From Lanius collurio (Eukaryota; Chordata; Aves; Passeriformes; Laniidae): a DNA stretch of 64,000 nt. This document shows positions 27,101 to 40,841 of the stretch, in pieces. A model generated the notes under the pieces. The model saw nothing but the letters and a program-made list of their open reading frames with translations. It searched no databases and had not been told where the DNA came from. The stretch covers positions 6,139,877-6,203,876 of the forward strand of contig JACBWW010000028.1 of NCBI GenBank assembly GCA_020086605.1. Reading direction: 5' to 3'. Made by a program: the position numbers and the translations under genes. Each line of letters begins with the position of its first letter. Position 1 is the stretch's first letter.

Positions 27101-29059
27101 CTGGGCAACCTCTTAAGCTGAAACCTTTTAGTCTAACAAAGAATAAATGAGACTGCCCCAGCAACACTCCATCTGTTTAAAGCCAGCTGTGCAATTAGGT
27201 ACTTTCCTAAATAATGGGTCTTAAGGAGGCTGATAATGGTTGAAAGAGCCATGCAGTGATCACAAGTGTGTTCTGCTAATGCTGTGTTTCTTCTCTCCTT
27301 GAAAAAGAGAATGTTTGTTATTAAGTGAAAGTTATGTTTAAACTTCAGTGATGGGCTGAGCAGCTGCCTGCTGTTTTACACTGGAAAACACATCGCATGC
27401 TTACCTGCAATACTGTTCTCTCTAATTGATTCTTTCCTAAAGGTATTTCCCACTACTCCACCTCCTTCCTTTGCTCTGATTAACAATCGTAGCATGATCT
27501 CATCAGGCCTAGACAAGTATTGATGGGCCACAGTATCATGAGGCTAATAAAGTGTGTTACCCAGTATTTTCTGGTGACACATAAAAACTCCCTTATGAAA
27601 GACACAGGAGACAGAATATAATATAAATGCTTTTCTAGCAACAGCAGAGTACAGTGGACTGTGCAGCACTGGGCACGAGCACATTTTTTAATAGAGCTCT
27701 ATGGGGCAGCACTGCCCAACCATGTGATGGAGGAGGCGGGGGGGAAGGTAACAGCACCCCACTCTGATGAAGCCAGGACAGAGGGGATGAGGTCAGGCAG
27801 GATCCAGGGGACTTTGTGGGAAAGCACCCTCCCTGAATGCTGCTCCAGCACCTAAGCAAAGCCCTCTGAGGTCAGCAGCCTTCTATGATGCTGTGTGCAC
27901 TACCTCCACTTGATGTTCCTGTTTTCTTTCCTGTGTTGCCCAGTTAATCCACATTTCCCTGTTAACACAAGAACATTTTTAGAGCCCTGTATTTAACGTT
28001 TGCTGTGTAAGGCCATTCTTTTAAAAAGAATGGGTGGAAACATACCTCAGTGGTTTTGTTCCTCCCTCCTATTTCCAATTATTCCCTGAGCATCTATCTA
28101 ACATTAAACATTAAGGGTAAAAATTTTCCCTTCTCTTCCATGTCACGACATAAATGTCAAACCCAGCAAAGCCACATGAGATGAGCACAACATTGTTAGT
28201 TCAAGGCCAAAGCCAAGCCTTGTTCTCAACTCTCCCCTTACCTGCTGACCACTCTGGACCCTCAGCTGCACTGGGCCTAGTGGATGCTGGTCCCCACCAT
28301 GGGGAAGGGTGATGGAACAGTCCTCCCAAAGACTGGGTGAATACCTGGCATCCCTACAGATGCCCGGTTTGCTCCAGCCTCCCTGGGGCCCAGTGCTTGG
28401 GAGTGGTATACTCATGGAGTCCCGAGGGAAACTGGGCTGAGGCACTCCCCCCATACTCCTAGTTCAGGATAATCCTTACAGACACGTTTTACAGGTAATC
28501 CCCAGACTCAACTCTCCCCTCTCTTCATTTGCCAGTGAGATGAGGGCTTCTTATTTTTAAAAAAGTGAAGATCCTGAAATTCCCATTGTTGAGTGTAAGG
28601 CAGAGGATTGTCACGGGGTTAGCAAATCCAGGGTGTGTCAGGGCCATTCTTTTAATGGAAGAAAAGAGAAAGAAAAAATCCAGCAAGTGATGCAGCAACA
28701 AAGAAAATCCCTTTTTGATCTATCAAGCCCTCTTTCCCCAGCCTCTGTGAATGCCTCACCTCCTGCATAGCCTCTGAATATAAACTTTACCCAGCACACT
28801 CAGGGTAATCTTTTCACATCATAAAACTTATAATCCTCTTAAAGTGGTTTCGTAGGGTTTGAGGTATGATGCACTTATCAAATAACTGAAACAAATAAAT
28901 CAGCTTATTTAGGCTGTGGTCAGCTTGTGTGCAGCTCTGTGTGCGCAGGGAGGAAGCCAGTGCCATACCAGCATTTGTATACATTAGCAACAAAGCTGTC
29001 TGTGACAAGCTGTCCTCTGCACAACTAAATATTTAGTTGCATATCATAAGTAACTTCTT
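24101..29059. other. Intergenic segment without recognised genes
   Basis: Unique sequence with moderately GC-rich stretches (27700-27860, 28200-28460). A possible CR1 tail lies near 25045-25110. No exon can be supported. Confidence 0.6.
24985..25110 (+). repeat. Possible CR1-like 3' end remnant
   Basis: The stretch GATCTAATGGTCCCTTCTGA followed by ACTGAAATAG resembles the conserved tail of avian CR1 3' UTRs in the plus orientation. The flanks are too diverged to assign with confidence, so it could be chance. Confidence 0.3.
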
Positions 29060-29290
29060 AAGTGATTAAAGAGAGCGGGTGCTCTCTGTCCGTGCTGGCG
29101 TGGGGCGAGCAGCCGGCAGGCTGGGGAGCGGAGCCCTTGGTGTGGCAGCGTGGCTTTGGGAAGGGAAGATGCCCGTGGAACACCCTCCCTGCAGCTTTGC
29201 CACGTGGGGACAAGCCCGGCTCTGGCCAGGGGTGCATTGCATGGGGCACGCTCTGCTGTCACCTTCTCTGCCCAGAAACTGGCACTAAGC
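29060..29290. other. GC-rich patch
   Basis: About 230 bp is clearly richer in G and C than the surroundings. It contains a few CpG sites, and several overlapping open frames on both strands of 60-128 codons. Frames open on both strands at once are expected from GC-rich sequence with few stop codons and do not indicate a protein. It is too short and CpG-poor to call a promoter island with confidence. Confidence 0.45.
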
Positions 29291-32200
29291 AGGCTCCAAG
29301 TGGATTTCTTGCATATTTGCACGGAGTTCAAGTTTTCAAATATTTGTTGCTAGCTTTTATTGGAGCTAGGGCAAGGTTTATTTTTAATGAGCCTGTATTT
29401 ATGGATTCCCGTGCTTGCATATTTCTTGCATGTGCAAAATTAAATTAATAAAACAATTCCATATTGAAGAAGTATAGAATAGATGTGTCCTGTTTGATAT
29501 AAAAACATTGTGGAAAAGACATTAGCAAATTCAAAAGCTATTAGCTTGTAAAATTTAACTTCAAACAACAAGCTAGAAAAGCCACCCTAAACTTGCTCTG
29601 GTTATGTTTTCCTGTGTGTACAATAAATGCTTTCTTCAGATAGTTCAAGCACCATCACAGCAGCTCTCACTTAAAATATCGTGGTTGTTGGGACATAGAC
29701 ACATTCTTAACAGAGTATCTTGAATGTCATATTTCACCTAGGGAAAAAGAGAAGGAGATCAGCCTGCCGTAGAGACATGGGCTGAGTTCTTGCACATGGG
29801 GTGCCTCCTCTTCCTGCTGCCTCCTGCCCCTTCTCTGCTCCTTCTCTCTAGAAGATATCCTGGATTTTGCTTACTCTGAGGGGGAAAATTCCAGAGGCAA
29901 TCTAAATTATTTCTAGGATTTTTGATGCCACTTCTGTTTCAGTATGTGCCATGTGCAAGTAAAGGACAGCCCAAGATCAGGCCATTATCCCATGTGGATG
30001 AAGTTTGGATGGGTTTGATGGTGGCAGCATCCTGCATCCCTCAGGATATGAGATATGCCTGACACATAATCTTGTCTCCCAGCTGCCCCTTGCCATCTTA
30101 TCCCTCCCTCGGATTCCTTGGACACAAAGGATGCTCCAGCTCTGCCAGGGCTGTCCTGGGCACCTGGGCATTATGCAAGAGCTGCTGCAGGGCTTGGGAG
30201 CAGCTCTCGTGGGTGGAGCAGTGGCTCAGCCCTCTCTATTTCTTGTAGACTTGTTTGTTTAAAACCAGATGCTGGAAATCCAAAACGGTTTCAGCTACCA
30301 AAAAAAACCCACAGGAGTTTGCTCTGGTATTGGTGGCATGGAGGAATTTTTAAGACCCTTCTTCCACAAAACACTTCCCAGAGAATTTGTTACTTGCATC
30401 TGGGAGAGCAGCATGAGAAAGACAATAGCACCATCATCTTCTTTTCTAGTACATATTGGGTTAATAAGAAAATTAAAGCTCAAATAAATATTCACCAGAA
30501 AGTAATTTCAGTCTGTCATGAAAATAATCTACATTTATAAGTTATCTAAAGTAAAGAGAGCCATATTAGCCTCCAGCAGCTCTGAAACCATTATGAATTA
30601 TTGAATAAGTAATCTTTTTTTTTATAGTTATTGACATAATAAATATATTTGCTTGAAAACATCCGGAGCTGCATAGGCATAGAAGTATTTATGACTCTGT
30701 GCTCTTTACAGCACTGTTTTACAGGGTGCTGTCAACTGTAGAGGGGAAACAGGGAGAAGAAGGTTTCACCTCTGATGTTCTTGTCAGGAGATACAGTGCT
30801 TCAGTCAGCCTCATCTCTGCAGGGCCCCATCTTCATGGACCACAAAATAAATAAAAATGTCTAGGTGAAAATGGTGTGACTTGATTTACTATTTTTTTTA
30901 TGATTAATTTTTAGTGACTAACAAATAGACCCATCGTCCTGCAATATCAAATAATACTGCTAGAGTAACATAGAGCAGCTTAATTATCATTAAATTAGTA
31001 ACAGAGCTTAAATTAATATTAATTTGGTAATAAAGAGTAGGCTTTAAATTGCCACTAGATCATCTCTAGAGGACATGAAAAATTATGGAGTTTGGGGCCC
31101 AAATGCACTGTCAGAGTGATGGGAAATGTGTTAGGTAGAGTTGAAAACCTTTGCATGCAGCACCTTGGGAGAGGGACAGTGGCTTCAGTTACAGCAGAAG
31201 CTGTCACTGCCAAAGACACTTTGCCCAGTGCTGGGTGGGACCTACTGTGCCACCGAACACAGAATCTTCTCCACTGAGGAAGATCTGCTGGAACAACATT
31301 GAGGTGCAAAGTAAACGGTGCTGTGCTGGGAATTGCTGTGTGCCAGAGCATGCCCACACATCATGAGAGGTGCACCAGTCCTGCCTGGGATGTCATGGCC
31401 AAACCCTGTCCTGGAACCTGATGGCTGCTTGGGCACCCCTGGGGCCAAACAACAGCATCTTCTGGGACACTACAGGCTCTCCTCTGGAACATCCCAGGGT
31501 GCAAAGTACTTGTGGGGAAAATCTCCTTCTGCAGGAAAAGCCACATTATATTTTTGCCTGTCTCCTTTAGGCAGTAAACGTATCATCAGTGGCTCTTAAA
31601 TTTCCTGAAGTAAAAAAATTAGCAATTGCAGGCCGTGAAATCACAGAAGTGCTTGCTGCTGTGAAAAATAAAGCAGCACATTTTAAAGAGTGCTTCTCCC
31701 TGGAATGCAAGGCCAGACAAAGACTTAGCCTCTTTCTTAATTTAAGTCTGGTGGAATAATGTGTCATACCTCGGACACTTACAACAAATCAGTCTTTATT
31801 CAAGTGTGAAAATTTAGGCATAAATTGCTGGCTGCTTAGCTCTCAAAACAATGTCACGTTACAAGAAATGTGATATTTTGAAGAGAAACAGGAAAAAATT
31901 TATTGAAGTTTTTGTTATTTTTGCATTATCCTCCGGCTTGATCTACTAGCTATAGATACTTGGTGTCTGCTTAAGTGCTTTCCATTCTTCCCATAAGCAA
32001 ATTCTGGTTGAAGACTATATATCATTTTACTCTTGATCACTACTAGTCTCAGTACCTCATTACAGCAGACCACTTTTTGAAACTGAGCTATAGCCCAGAT
32101 AAATGATTGTATAAAGTTTTAAATAAACATACAACATTTATGTTATGTTGTTTCACAGGGATGATTTATAGTCATTTTCTTCATCCAGTCCTGAGCTCTG

Positions 32201-35200
32201 GACATAAAAGACACTGAGCTCTCTGCTGTTTATCCAAGCTAAATCCTCTGTTTGTTCTGCATAAGCGTTCTTGATTCTATAATATATTGCAGGCTTTAGC
32301 TTCAGGTTTATTCCCTCTGGGATGGTGGAATTAGATACATTAACTGACAAAGATAAGGTACGGACATTGTAGCTTAATAGCCATTAAAATAGATACTGTG
32401 ATAATAAAAATGGAGTTGGAAAAGGGAGTCAAGGTTGTGATATTTTAAAAATATGTATTGATAAGACTTACATGAATAAATGCAAGATTTGAGAAATCTC
32501 TGTAAGGAAACCCCCAATTGATGGTTGGATTTCGTTTAGTTGGTTTTTTTTTTTCCTAAGGATAAGAGAATTAGAGATGGTATTTTGAACCAGATTACAT
32601 ATTGCCTCTTGTGTCCCAAAGAGAATTTAGTTTCTTACTAAAATGACTTTATGTAATCTGGCTGCTGAGCTAATGAAGTACAGTTCTGTGTTACAGAAGA
32701 AAATCAAGAAAGCACCATGAGATAAAGCAGGCTTCTCTGCCTCAAAAAAAAACCCCTAACAAACCTGTGTGAATTCTTTTTACTATGTTCCTTCTTTTAC
32801 TAGCATATTTAAACACACACACACATATATATGTGTATATATATACCTTTGTTCAAACCACATAAGGTGGTCTATCTCCTTCGCACTGCTATTCTTCATT
32901 GCAGTCCTTGTTTCTCTGTTGAAAAAGCAGACAACAGTAAATGCCTTCTTTCTCCTCTTGTGAGTATAGAACAAATTTTGAGCTAAGCCCACTAGAAGTT
33001 GCTTTGTAGTTTGGCTCATTACTAATTCTTAAATTTTTTGTGTTAAAAAAGTGTTAGCACTTAAGGACGTAATGCCTACAAGAGCAGGAAGATTTTAGGA
33101 ATTATAGTCTTGAATGTGATATACTCTAAATCATCTCTTAGCACCATATAAAAGTTAAGCTAAGATTTTAAAGGCCCTAGATGGACTTCAACTTTTTTCT
33201 AAGTCAGAATTAACTGGTGTATAAGTAACAGACTAGGTGCTTTCATTGCCAAAAACTATCTAACCTAAAGTTTGAATCTGGCAGTACAAAGAGTAGCCCT
33301 GCCTGTACGCATACAAGCTTGTTATTTTGTGGTGCACGAGTTAGTCTGTTGCCCATATTCTGTAACAAATTGCATTCCATAAAGTATAAAATACTTTTTT
33401 GTCTGAAACTTAGGTGAAAAAATAAGCAGCAATCAAATTAAACACATGGGCAGGCTTTTCTCTCTTTGTTGTTATTGTTATTTTATTCTACGGGCATTTA
33501 TTTTATCTAAGATATTCTACTTTTAGAGTAGTGGGATACTTCCAGGAATAAAGATGCAGATGGATCTGAATGAAGTATTCAATGAGTATAAAAGGAAGGG
33601 CAAAAAAGAAAACTCATGAAAACCCTCAGGTCTTTGTGAAAGGTTGCTTGTGTAAGCATAAAAATGATCTTTAACAAGCAAGTAAACTTATTTTATGTAG
33701 CTATTGCTTTTCAAAAAAAAAATTATTTGATCAAGGTTGCTTGACCAAATACAATATTACATAAAGTAGCACATAATTTGTCTGCATGTTTAATTATCAA
33801 TTTTTTCTATTATTCACTGTGCAGAAACAATTAATTTGTTTGCTCGTGAAATCTGCTGTTCTCATCATGATGTGTACATTTGATACCAGGAAAAGGAGAA
33901 AAAAATCATGTGTGTGTGTTTAAAAGTCTACTCTGACAAAGAAATGGAAATTTCTTGCCATACAGGGCAAGGTTTAGGTTTTGTGGGCAGCAGTAAAAGT
34001 ATCTTTTCCATGGGATGCAAAGTGCAATGACGCAAAGTCACCTCCCTCTCCCACTGTGGTCCAGCAGCCCCTGAGTTTTTGTGCTGAGCTCCAGACCAGG
34101 ATAGAGAATGTGCAACCATCTCTTGGGCACGTTTGGCACGTGGGCAGTGGCCTGTTGGTTTCACAGCATTTGAGAGTTACTTAGGTAAGAGTTGGCCTCC
34201 CCCCACCTTCAAGATTCATTTCCAGAAGTATTTGTCATGTTTGTTAGGATAATGGGGATTTGCTTTTATTAGTATTTCAATACTAATAAGTCATGAAATG
34301 ATTTTCCTATAAAAGTTTTCACTAAAACCCTTGCAATTACTTATTTACTCAATAGATGGGATATGGCAAAAAATGCTTGACCTTTTCTTTTTCAAATAGC
34401 TGTAACAACCAAGCATTAACTAGCTATTCATCAAAGCATCAGTATAATGAGGAATCACCTTCATCTTACCAAGAGAGAAACAAGAGTAAGTAGTACTGGC
34501 CCATACCACAAAAAATCTTGTTTGAGGCAGACTCAAAACTTCGGATATTTTGTCTTTTTTTCTGGCCTCAACATACTATTTTATTTAATTAATGTTTTAA
34601 CAAAAAAATTAACCTAGCCTTTCTTGTAAGGCTGCAGCTTTAGATGCCCTTAATTTCCCAAGAAATCAGAGTTATACAGAAGGATTGAAGCAATTTTTGC
34701 TTTTTTCTAAAAATTTCAGGTGAATTTGTAGCTAGCCAGAAGAATGAAAGAATACACTGATTTATCTGCCATAAAAGAGCAAAGTAAATAGCTCATACTC
34801 ATTTGCTGAAGAAGCATCTCAGGAGAAGCCAGCAGTATCTATCCCTTTAAGGGCATTAAGACAACTGCAAACAACACAAATAGCTGGAGTTTAAAGCAGT
34901 TTGCAAACCACTTACACAGAAAAGCTTTTCCCACATTATTCTCATTTTGCTGATAGGAAGTGAAAGCCTAGAGACCTGCTTAAGATCACTCAACACCCCT
35001 ATAACCAAGATGGGCAGAGAAACCACAGACTTGGCATCCAACCCTCAGTCTTACCAATAGGATCACCTTCATGAGTGACTCAGGAGAGATTTTGCTGTGT
35101 TGAACAAAGTACTGCAGCCCAGGCTATTGGTCAGGATGGCAAAGAATTGCTTGCCCCTCACACAGCATTTGAGACACGATGGCTTTTAAGAAGCCCTCCT

Positions 35201-36466
35201 GCAAAGCCTACCTATTAAGCAGTTACAAGCCATCTGCATTGATGGTGATATAAGTAAATGAAATGGGATCAGAGCATAAAAATCTGTATCCTCAGGTAAA
35301 ACTTTAGAACCATTTTAATGATTTGCTGTTTATATGCAATAAGATTATAGAGTTAAAAAAAAAAACAAAACCAAAAGCCATGTGTTCTGCAAGATGTATT
35401 AGGATGGAACAGGAGGTAAACTCGCTTTAGAGACACATATTCATGTTGCTGAGCTGTACAAATTTTTCCACAAATAGCAGTGGCCTCTTATAGAGATATA
35501 CCTAGAAATTCCCTAGGGTGCTGATGTGTTCTTGCTTTTAATATTCTATGTCTGGGGTTTTTCCTTTTACTTTGGGTTATTAGCCCCATTTATTCAGTCC
35601 AATTTTTTATTATCAGAGAGTCAGGATAAACTAGTAGGTTAGAGTATTTAAAAAATCATTACATCTATATTCAGGAAAACTGCAGTAAAAACCATTATTG
35701 CTATAGAAGCATCAAAAATGTTATCTAGACCAAACATCCTACACCTTACTTAGAGGGTTCCTGGAGCAGAACGTAGGCTCTGTGGTTTACACCAAATATA
35801 CACTGATATTCATGAGAGCATACCCACAATGCTGCCTTTGCAAACTACTAAACTGTCTTATTCATTCAGATGAGAAGCATCATGTTAACTTTGCATCTGA
35901 CATGAACGGGGTGCAACTTTGGCTATGTGCACATTTAATTATAAAGCACATAGCAGCTCATGGTGCTTTTCAGCCTTGATCTGGATGACCTATTGTATTA
36001 CAGTATTAATCTTGTTGTCAAAAATAGCCTTTTCAGGCAAACATACTGATGGTCTAGTGTCTTGTATAACCAACATCTCTTAACACGAGATCAATAAAAT
36101 TATTTTCTGTACCTCCGGATCTGAAAACTAAACCAAAAAATACCCTTATTTATGCTAAGCTACCAAGTAAATACACAAATGTCAGAGATTTACCATTATC
36201 TCTTAAACTGAAATTGTACCCAAAAAAGTATTAGCTTGATTGCCTGCTCCTCAAACTCATGAGATTTAATTTTGCTGCTCTAGTTACATTTACCCTTTGT
36301 AAACCAAAATTTATTATATTTACAGTACACAGCAATTTTCAAATTTTAACAGGTTTTTTATATTACATTTAAAGCTATGAGCCATGTATAGGCTGTGGAC
36401 TGTTCTCCTGGACTCCATGTACCCCAGTAAAGCCACAGTAAATTTTGATGCCGTATTACTCTGTCA
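29291..36466. other. Intergenic segment with TAAT-rich stretches
   Basis: No coding exon is recognised. Stretches at 29385-29450 and 30570-31060 are rich in TAAT-type homeodomain words, and a perfect 16-bp palindrome lies at 31010-31025. These could be conserved non-coding elements but conservation cannot be judged here. One microsatellite is annotated at 32813-32846. Confidence 0.45.
32813..32846 (+). repeat. AC/TA microsatellite
   Basis: An (AC)n run passes into (AT)n and GTATAT repeats. It is ordinary simple sequence, and an open frame running through it on the minus strand is an artefact. Confidence 0.85.
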
Positions 36467-36865
36467 ATGTGGTTATGTCTCAGTGACTGCATCAAACACT
36501 CAGTGACACTACACTTCCATAACCATCTACTCGCTATGTATGTTGTTAGAACAAAACTTTTTGTAGTAATACATAAATTGTTTAAAATGCTGTCAAACTA
36601 CCACAAGTTTTTCACTTGGAAAAAAAGAGTACTGGACTACAAAGCAGGGGATGTCACTTTTCCAGAAGCATTATTAATGGGGACTATTTTAGTCTTCAGT
36701 GACGGGGAACGACAGGCTGTAGCATTTCTTCAATTTAAGAATAGAAAAGAACCATACTTGCAAGAATTCAATTACTCTGCATTAGGGCTGCCATGGGGTT
36801 ACTGTACATTTATACATCAGAAAGTCAGTAAATTATTTTTCTATAAATTAATCTCTCAAAGATGA
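36467..36865 (+). other. Unassigned 132-codon ORF, doubtful
   Basis: An ATG-started frame ends in TGA and contains segments such as VTFPEALLMGTILVFSDGER and QEFNYSALGLPWGYCTF. It matches no protein family I know, has no signal peptide, clear transmembrane segment or repeat, and no clear splice context. It lies about 3.6 kb from the CEP120 3' UTR on the opposite strand. It is most likely a chance ORF or an ancient remnant. Confidence 0.15.
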
Positions 36866-39800
36866 TTTTTTTTCCTTTCTGTTCTGAATGCCAAACTCCT
36901 GACTGCTTCTCCACTACAGAGACTTCATATCTGGATAGCCGACATCTGTAAAAACATTTCTAATGAAAACACTACTAATACAACCCCCTGGAGAAACAAA
37001 TGAAATGAGATCTAAGTATGCAGCCGCCTTTCCACAGCTCTGTCTTTAACAATAGTGAGGCTAGTGCTTCCCATCCAAGCCTTGACACAGGTCATGATCA
37101 TTTAGGCACAGTAGTAGCAAAATAAATAATTGTGTAAATATGTAATAACTGGTATAAATACTCCAGTAGCACTTAGAAGATACGATAAAGGGCTTCTGTT
37201 TTTAGCCGTGCATTAAGGTTTATCTCAGTGGATGGAAGGGAGAAGCATTTAAACTGCAATGAAGGAGAACTACAGATTGAATACTTGAAAGCTCAGTGCC
37301 AGATATAACAACGCTTCCTTTCCGCAACAGCAGTTTACAAAGTGTATTAGTGTTAAAAGTGTTGGATCACCGCTAAAATATTATAGAAACAGTGGTTAGA
37401 CAGAGAGATTTTTTGAGAGATTCACTCAAAAAAAAAAAATACTACAAAGATCTATAATGTAACTATATACCTAAATAATTCAGATTCAAAGCAAAACTAT
37501 GCTATCTTATTTCTAAAATAATTGGTCATATTTTTTTCATATATATATAAGCATTCCACTGCTTTAATATGTAAATAAGAATTTAGATACAATTTTTCTG
37601 TCAAATAGCCTAACAACTATCAGGGGAAAAAGGTCTGTTTCTTTGTAAGATTTCTCAAATTTTAGCAAATGCTCCATATCATGGTGCATAAATATACTAC
37701 ATCCAGGTTTCCTGCCCTGTATTTAAACCTGTATTAAGTAATTTGAGGCAATTCTTTGGTAGCAAAGATCAGTAACAGCAAGTCCTCACCACTGGAAGAA
37801 CAATTAGCACAGGACACAGGGGGGGGAATCCTCTGCCTGAAGATCAATCATAATGAAAAAACAACAGTGTTTCTAAATGTCCTAAATTTTAAAATGGGAT
37901 AATGCTTTTGCTAGACTGGACTGTACAAGTACAGGCTATAATCAGTTTCCTTATTTGAAGTGAACTGCAAGTTCTGCACCCAAATCCTAAGGCAGATGAA
38001 GCTGGAACTGATCTGACATGGAACTGACACAGCCTCCACCCCGATTCACAGAAACATATTGGTAAGAGTACTTGTTATGAAATAATTCCATCAGCTTCCC
38101 TAGTGAAACCTGGGTGCAATAAAAACAATAGCACTTTGCCAGAATTCCAAGAGGGTCTAGCAGTTCCTCCTCTTCCCACCATATTTTCTCTGGGCTATGG
38201 AACCAGGACTGAACCTGTAAACACAGGTCTCACTTCTAGCAGCCTTTTTATGCTGGGTAAATTAAAATGGGCTTCTTATCCCATGCATTTGTTTGAAATG
38301 ACATTTCTTGTACAATGAAGAGAGATTAAGATAAAAAATTTTGAGATATTTCTGATTACAAAATAGTATTTGGTCTTTCCACTGAACAACTCTAACCTCT
38401 AAAATGGCTTTGAGACAACAAAAAGGCAAATGGAACCCAACATAAAAATCTTCTTTGAAAGACATTAATACTAAGCTCATTTCTGCTATACATATCTACT
38501 ACAAACATATATTTTGCTTCTAGACTACTTCAGACTGAAGCAGAAAAAAATTGTGCTGGAAAAAATTAAACTGAAACATCAAGCCTAGATTATCATTAAT
38601 TTCCTCATTGTAATACAAACAATGAACACTAAGAGTAATGACTATAAAACAAAACAAAAATTCTATATAAGTTTTTTTAATAATCACAAAATTCATGCTT
38701 TGCACCTCATAAGCTCAGATCTTTCAAATGGCTAAACAGACCCAAATAAATTATGAGGTCTCTAAGGGTTTTTAAAAAAGAAGCATTCTATGTTTTATTT
38801 TACTCAGTACTGTGATATGCTAGGAAGAAAACTCAAGTTTCTGTTTAAAACAGACAGTGACATGATTGTAATTTTTTTTTACATGCCACAGAAGAGACTC
38901 CAAACTTAATTATTTAAAAAAACTAAAGTGAAATTGACCTTGATTAATAAGTCCATTATTTTTTTGTTTCAAGCAGTAAAGACTGTCATATGGCTAGAAA
39001 TTGTAAAACAAATTATTTGTTCAGTTAAAAAATAAATGCAAAGTCCTTCATATTTAATTGAAAATCAAATTTTATTTCATAAAACAATACACCTAGAAAG
39101 TCATAGAATACTACTTCAAAAACCAACCAGTTATGAAAATTTAGTCAACACTGTCTTTACAATATTTAAGTCTCAGGCACCCTCCAGTGTCTGGAGAAGA
39201 AACTACACAAGTGAACAAGCATTTGAATAAAAAAAGCCAGGAATAAGTTTTCCTGTCAAGCTAGAAGCTCCCTGCATCATTTACCATAATTGCATATAAC
39301 CCTGCATCAGTGATATGATACAGTATGATGTAAAAATACTGTAAAACAGCATTTCATGGATTCCTATGGGGTTTAAGAAGGTGATATTTTCTTTGATGGT
39401 GGAGAGCGATCTCTAAGCACACTACATAGGAAAATACAGTGAAGTGTGCAAAGTATTACAAAAGCATCTTACAAAGTCTGGTATTGATAAGTATTCAAGT
39501 ATCCTTCAGAGAATATGATCTCAATGTTTATACAGCTTGTTTATAACTTCTCTAAGGAGTCTAAATGAATAGTTTATTTAGCAGAACATGGAGTCATGTA
39601 AGAAGGAGGACAAACAATGCATGGAGAGGTAAAGCCAGATATAAATACCCCTTCTCCTGCTTTACAATTAATACCACACATAAGAGGAAGGTCACATGTA
39701 TACAACTCTGTCTATGAAAGTTCACTGATTTTATGCAAGAAACCCAAACCACAATTTTTTCTTTTGGTATAAACTTTAGTTTACCTACTCAAGTACTGTA

Positions 39801-40429
39801 TTTGTTCATTCTAAAAGTAATAAATCCTAGATGACTTTCATACTTGACATTCAAATGGAAACACTTGTGACTATAGGACAGACAAGAAAACCTATTGAAA
39901 GAACAGTGTTGTAAGTTAATGTTATTAGGTAGATCCACACAAATCTAACAGAAACAGAATGAAAACTGGAAACCAAAACTTTTTCAATAGTGATTATGCA
40001 CAAACAACCCTTAATTGTGAATTTCTCCCTTGCACGCTGTTTGTACTTCCAGAATTAAACAAAAAATTAGCTATGATTTAAGTGGTAATGAGAGAACAAA
40101 TTTTGAATTACATGTTAAGTAACTTGAAAGTGGTTACATCCTAATTAAAGAGAACATCTTTACTTAGAAAAGCTCTTGTTTTCTTGTTCAGAATTTGAAG
40201 TGTATAAATTCATTGAATTATGGCATCAAGTATTTTTCCTCTTTAGGGATTGATGTAAGAATTCATGTATACTTCTGAATAAGGTCTTCACCCTTTGGGT
40301 ATACCCTTACCACAACATGTGCAAAACTGTTAGGGCAACCCTGTACAATCAGGCTAGTTAATAACTAGTTTGGCTTCAGTTTCCTAAGGTTTGATTTTAT
40401 CCCCATCACACTCAAAACCTTGTTTCTTA
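36866..40429. other. Intergenic segment or distal CEP120 3' UTR
   Basis: This is AT-rich unique sequence. Minus-strand AATAAA hexamers at 39573-39578 and 39071-39076 would serve as distal CEP120 polyadenylation signals if the long 3' UTR form is used. No other gene is recognised. Confidence 0.5.
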
Positions 40430-40435
40430 TTTATT
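40430..40435 (-). promoter_or_regulatory. Candidate polyadenylation signal AATAAA (CEP120, second)
   Basis: This is a second canonical hexamer shortly after the first, so either or both could be used. Choosing between them needs transcript 3' ends. Confidence 0.35.
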
Positions 40436-40476
40436 ATGTAACTTTGTTATGTTAGTTACAGTCAGAGAAGCAAAAA

Positions 40477-40482
40477 TTTATT
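40477..40482 (-). promoter_or_regulatory. Candidate polyadenylation signal AATAAA (CEP120, proximal)
   Basis: This is the first AATAAA on the minus strand after the CEP120 stop, about 500 nt downstream. It is followed within 20 nt by a U-rich stretch (ATTTTTGCTTCTCTG), the arrangement expected of a cleavage site. A second AATAAA follows 47 nt later. Confidence 0.4.
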
Positions 40483-40739
40483 ACTTGGCATTTAGTAAAA
40501 AAGTAACATTTGGTCAGTACCTCAGTTCAGAATTAAGAGTTTTGACAGGGAAAACAGCTGATGTCATTTTGCCCTAGTATAGTTGAAGAGATATTTTTAA
40601 AAATTGAATGAAATACTAACAATATTGACCAAAAACATCTTAGAATCAATATTAAAAATGTTACAAATAAACCTAGTCGGGATGATGAAAAAAAGAGATA
40701 GGAAACACATAAGAAGAGAGTACACAAGATAAATATATT

Positions 40740-40764
40740 TACACACACACATTATATATACACG
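40740..40764 (+). repeat. AC/TA microsatellite in CEP120 3' flank
   Basis: An (AC)5 run is followed by ATTATATATACAC. It is short, and lies within the predicted CEP120 3' UTR. Confidence 0.7.
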
Positions 40765-40841
40765 TAGGAGTATAAAAACATTATAAACCAGTCATTGCCC
40801 CAATAAATCTTACAACTGTGCTTAACTTGACATGTTGCAAA

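Noticed and set aside
29062..29448. 128-codon plus-strand ORF with overlapping frames on both strands
   Set aside because: Several frames are open at once because of local GC richness; no codon pattern or homology singles one out.
35960..36000. CR1-like tail (GATCTGGATGACCTATTG)
   Set aside because: Similarity is too short and no flanking CR1 sequence is seen.
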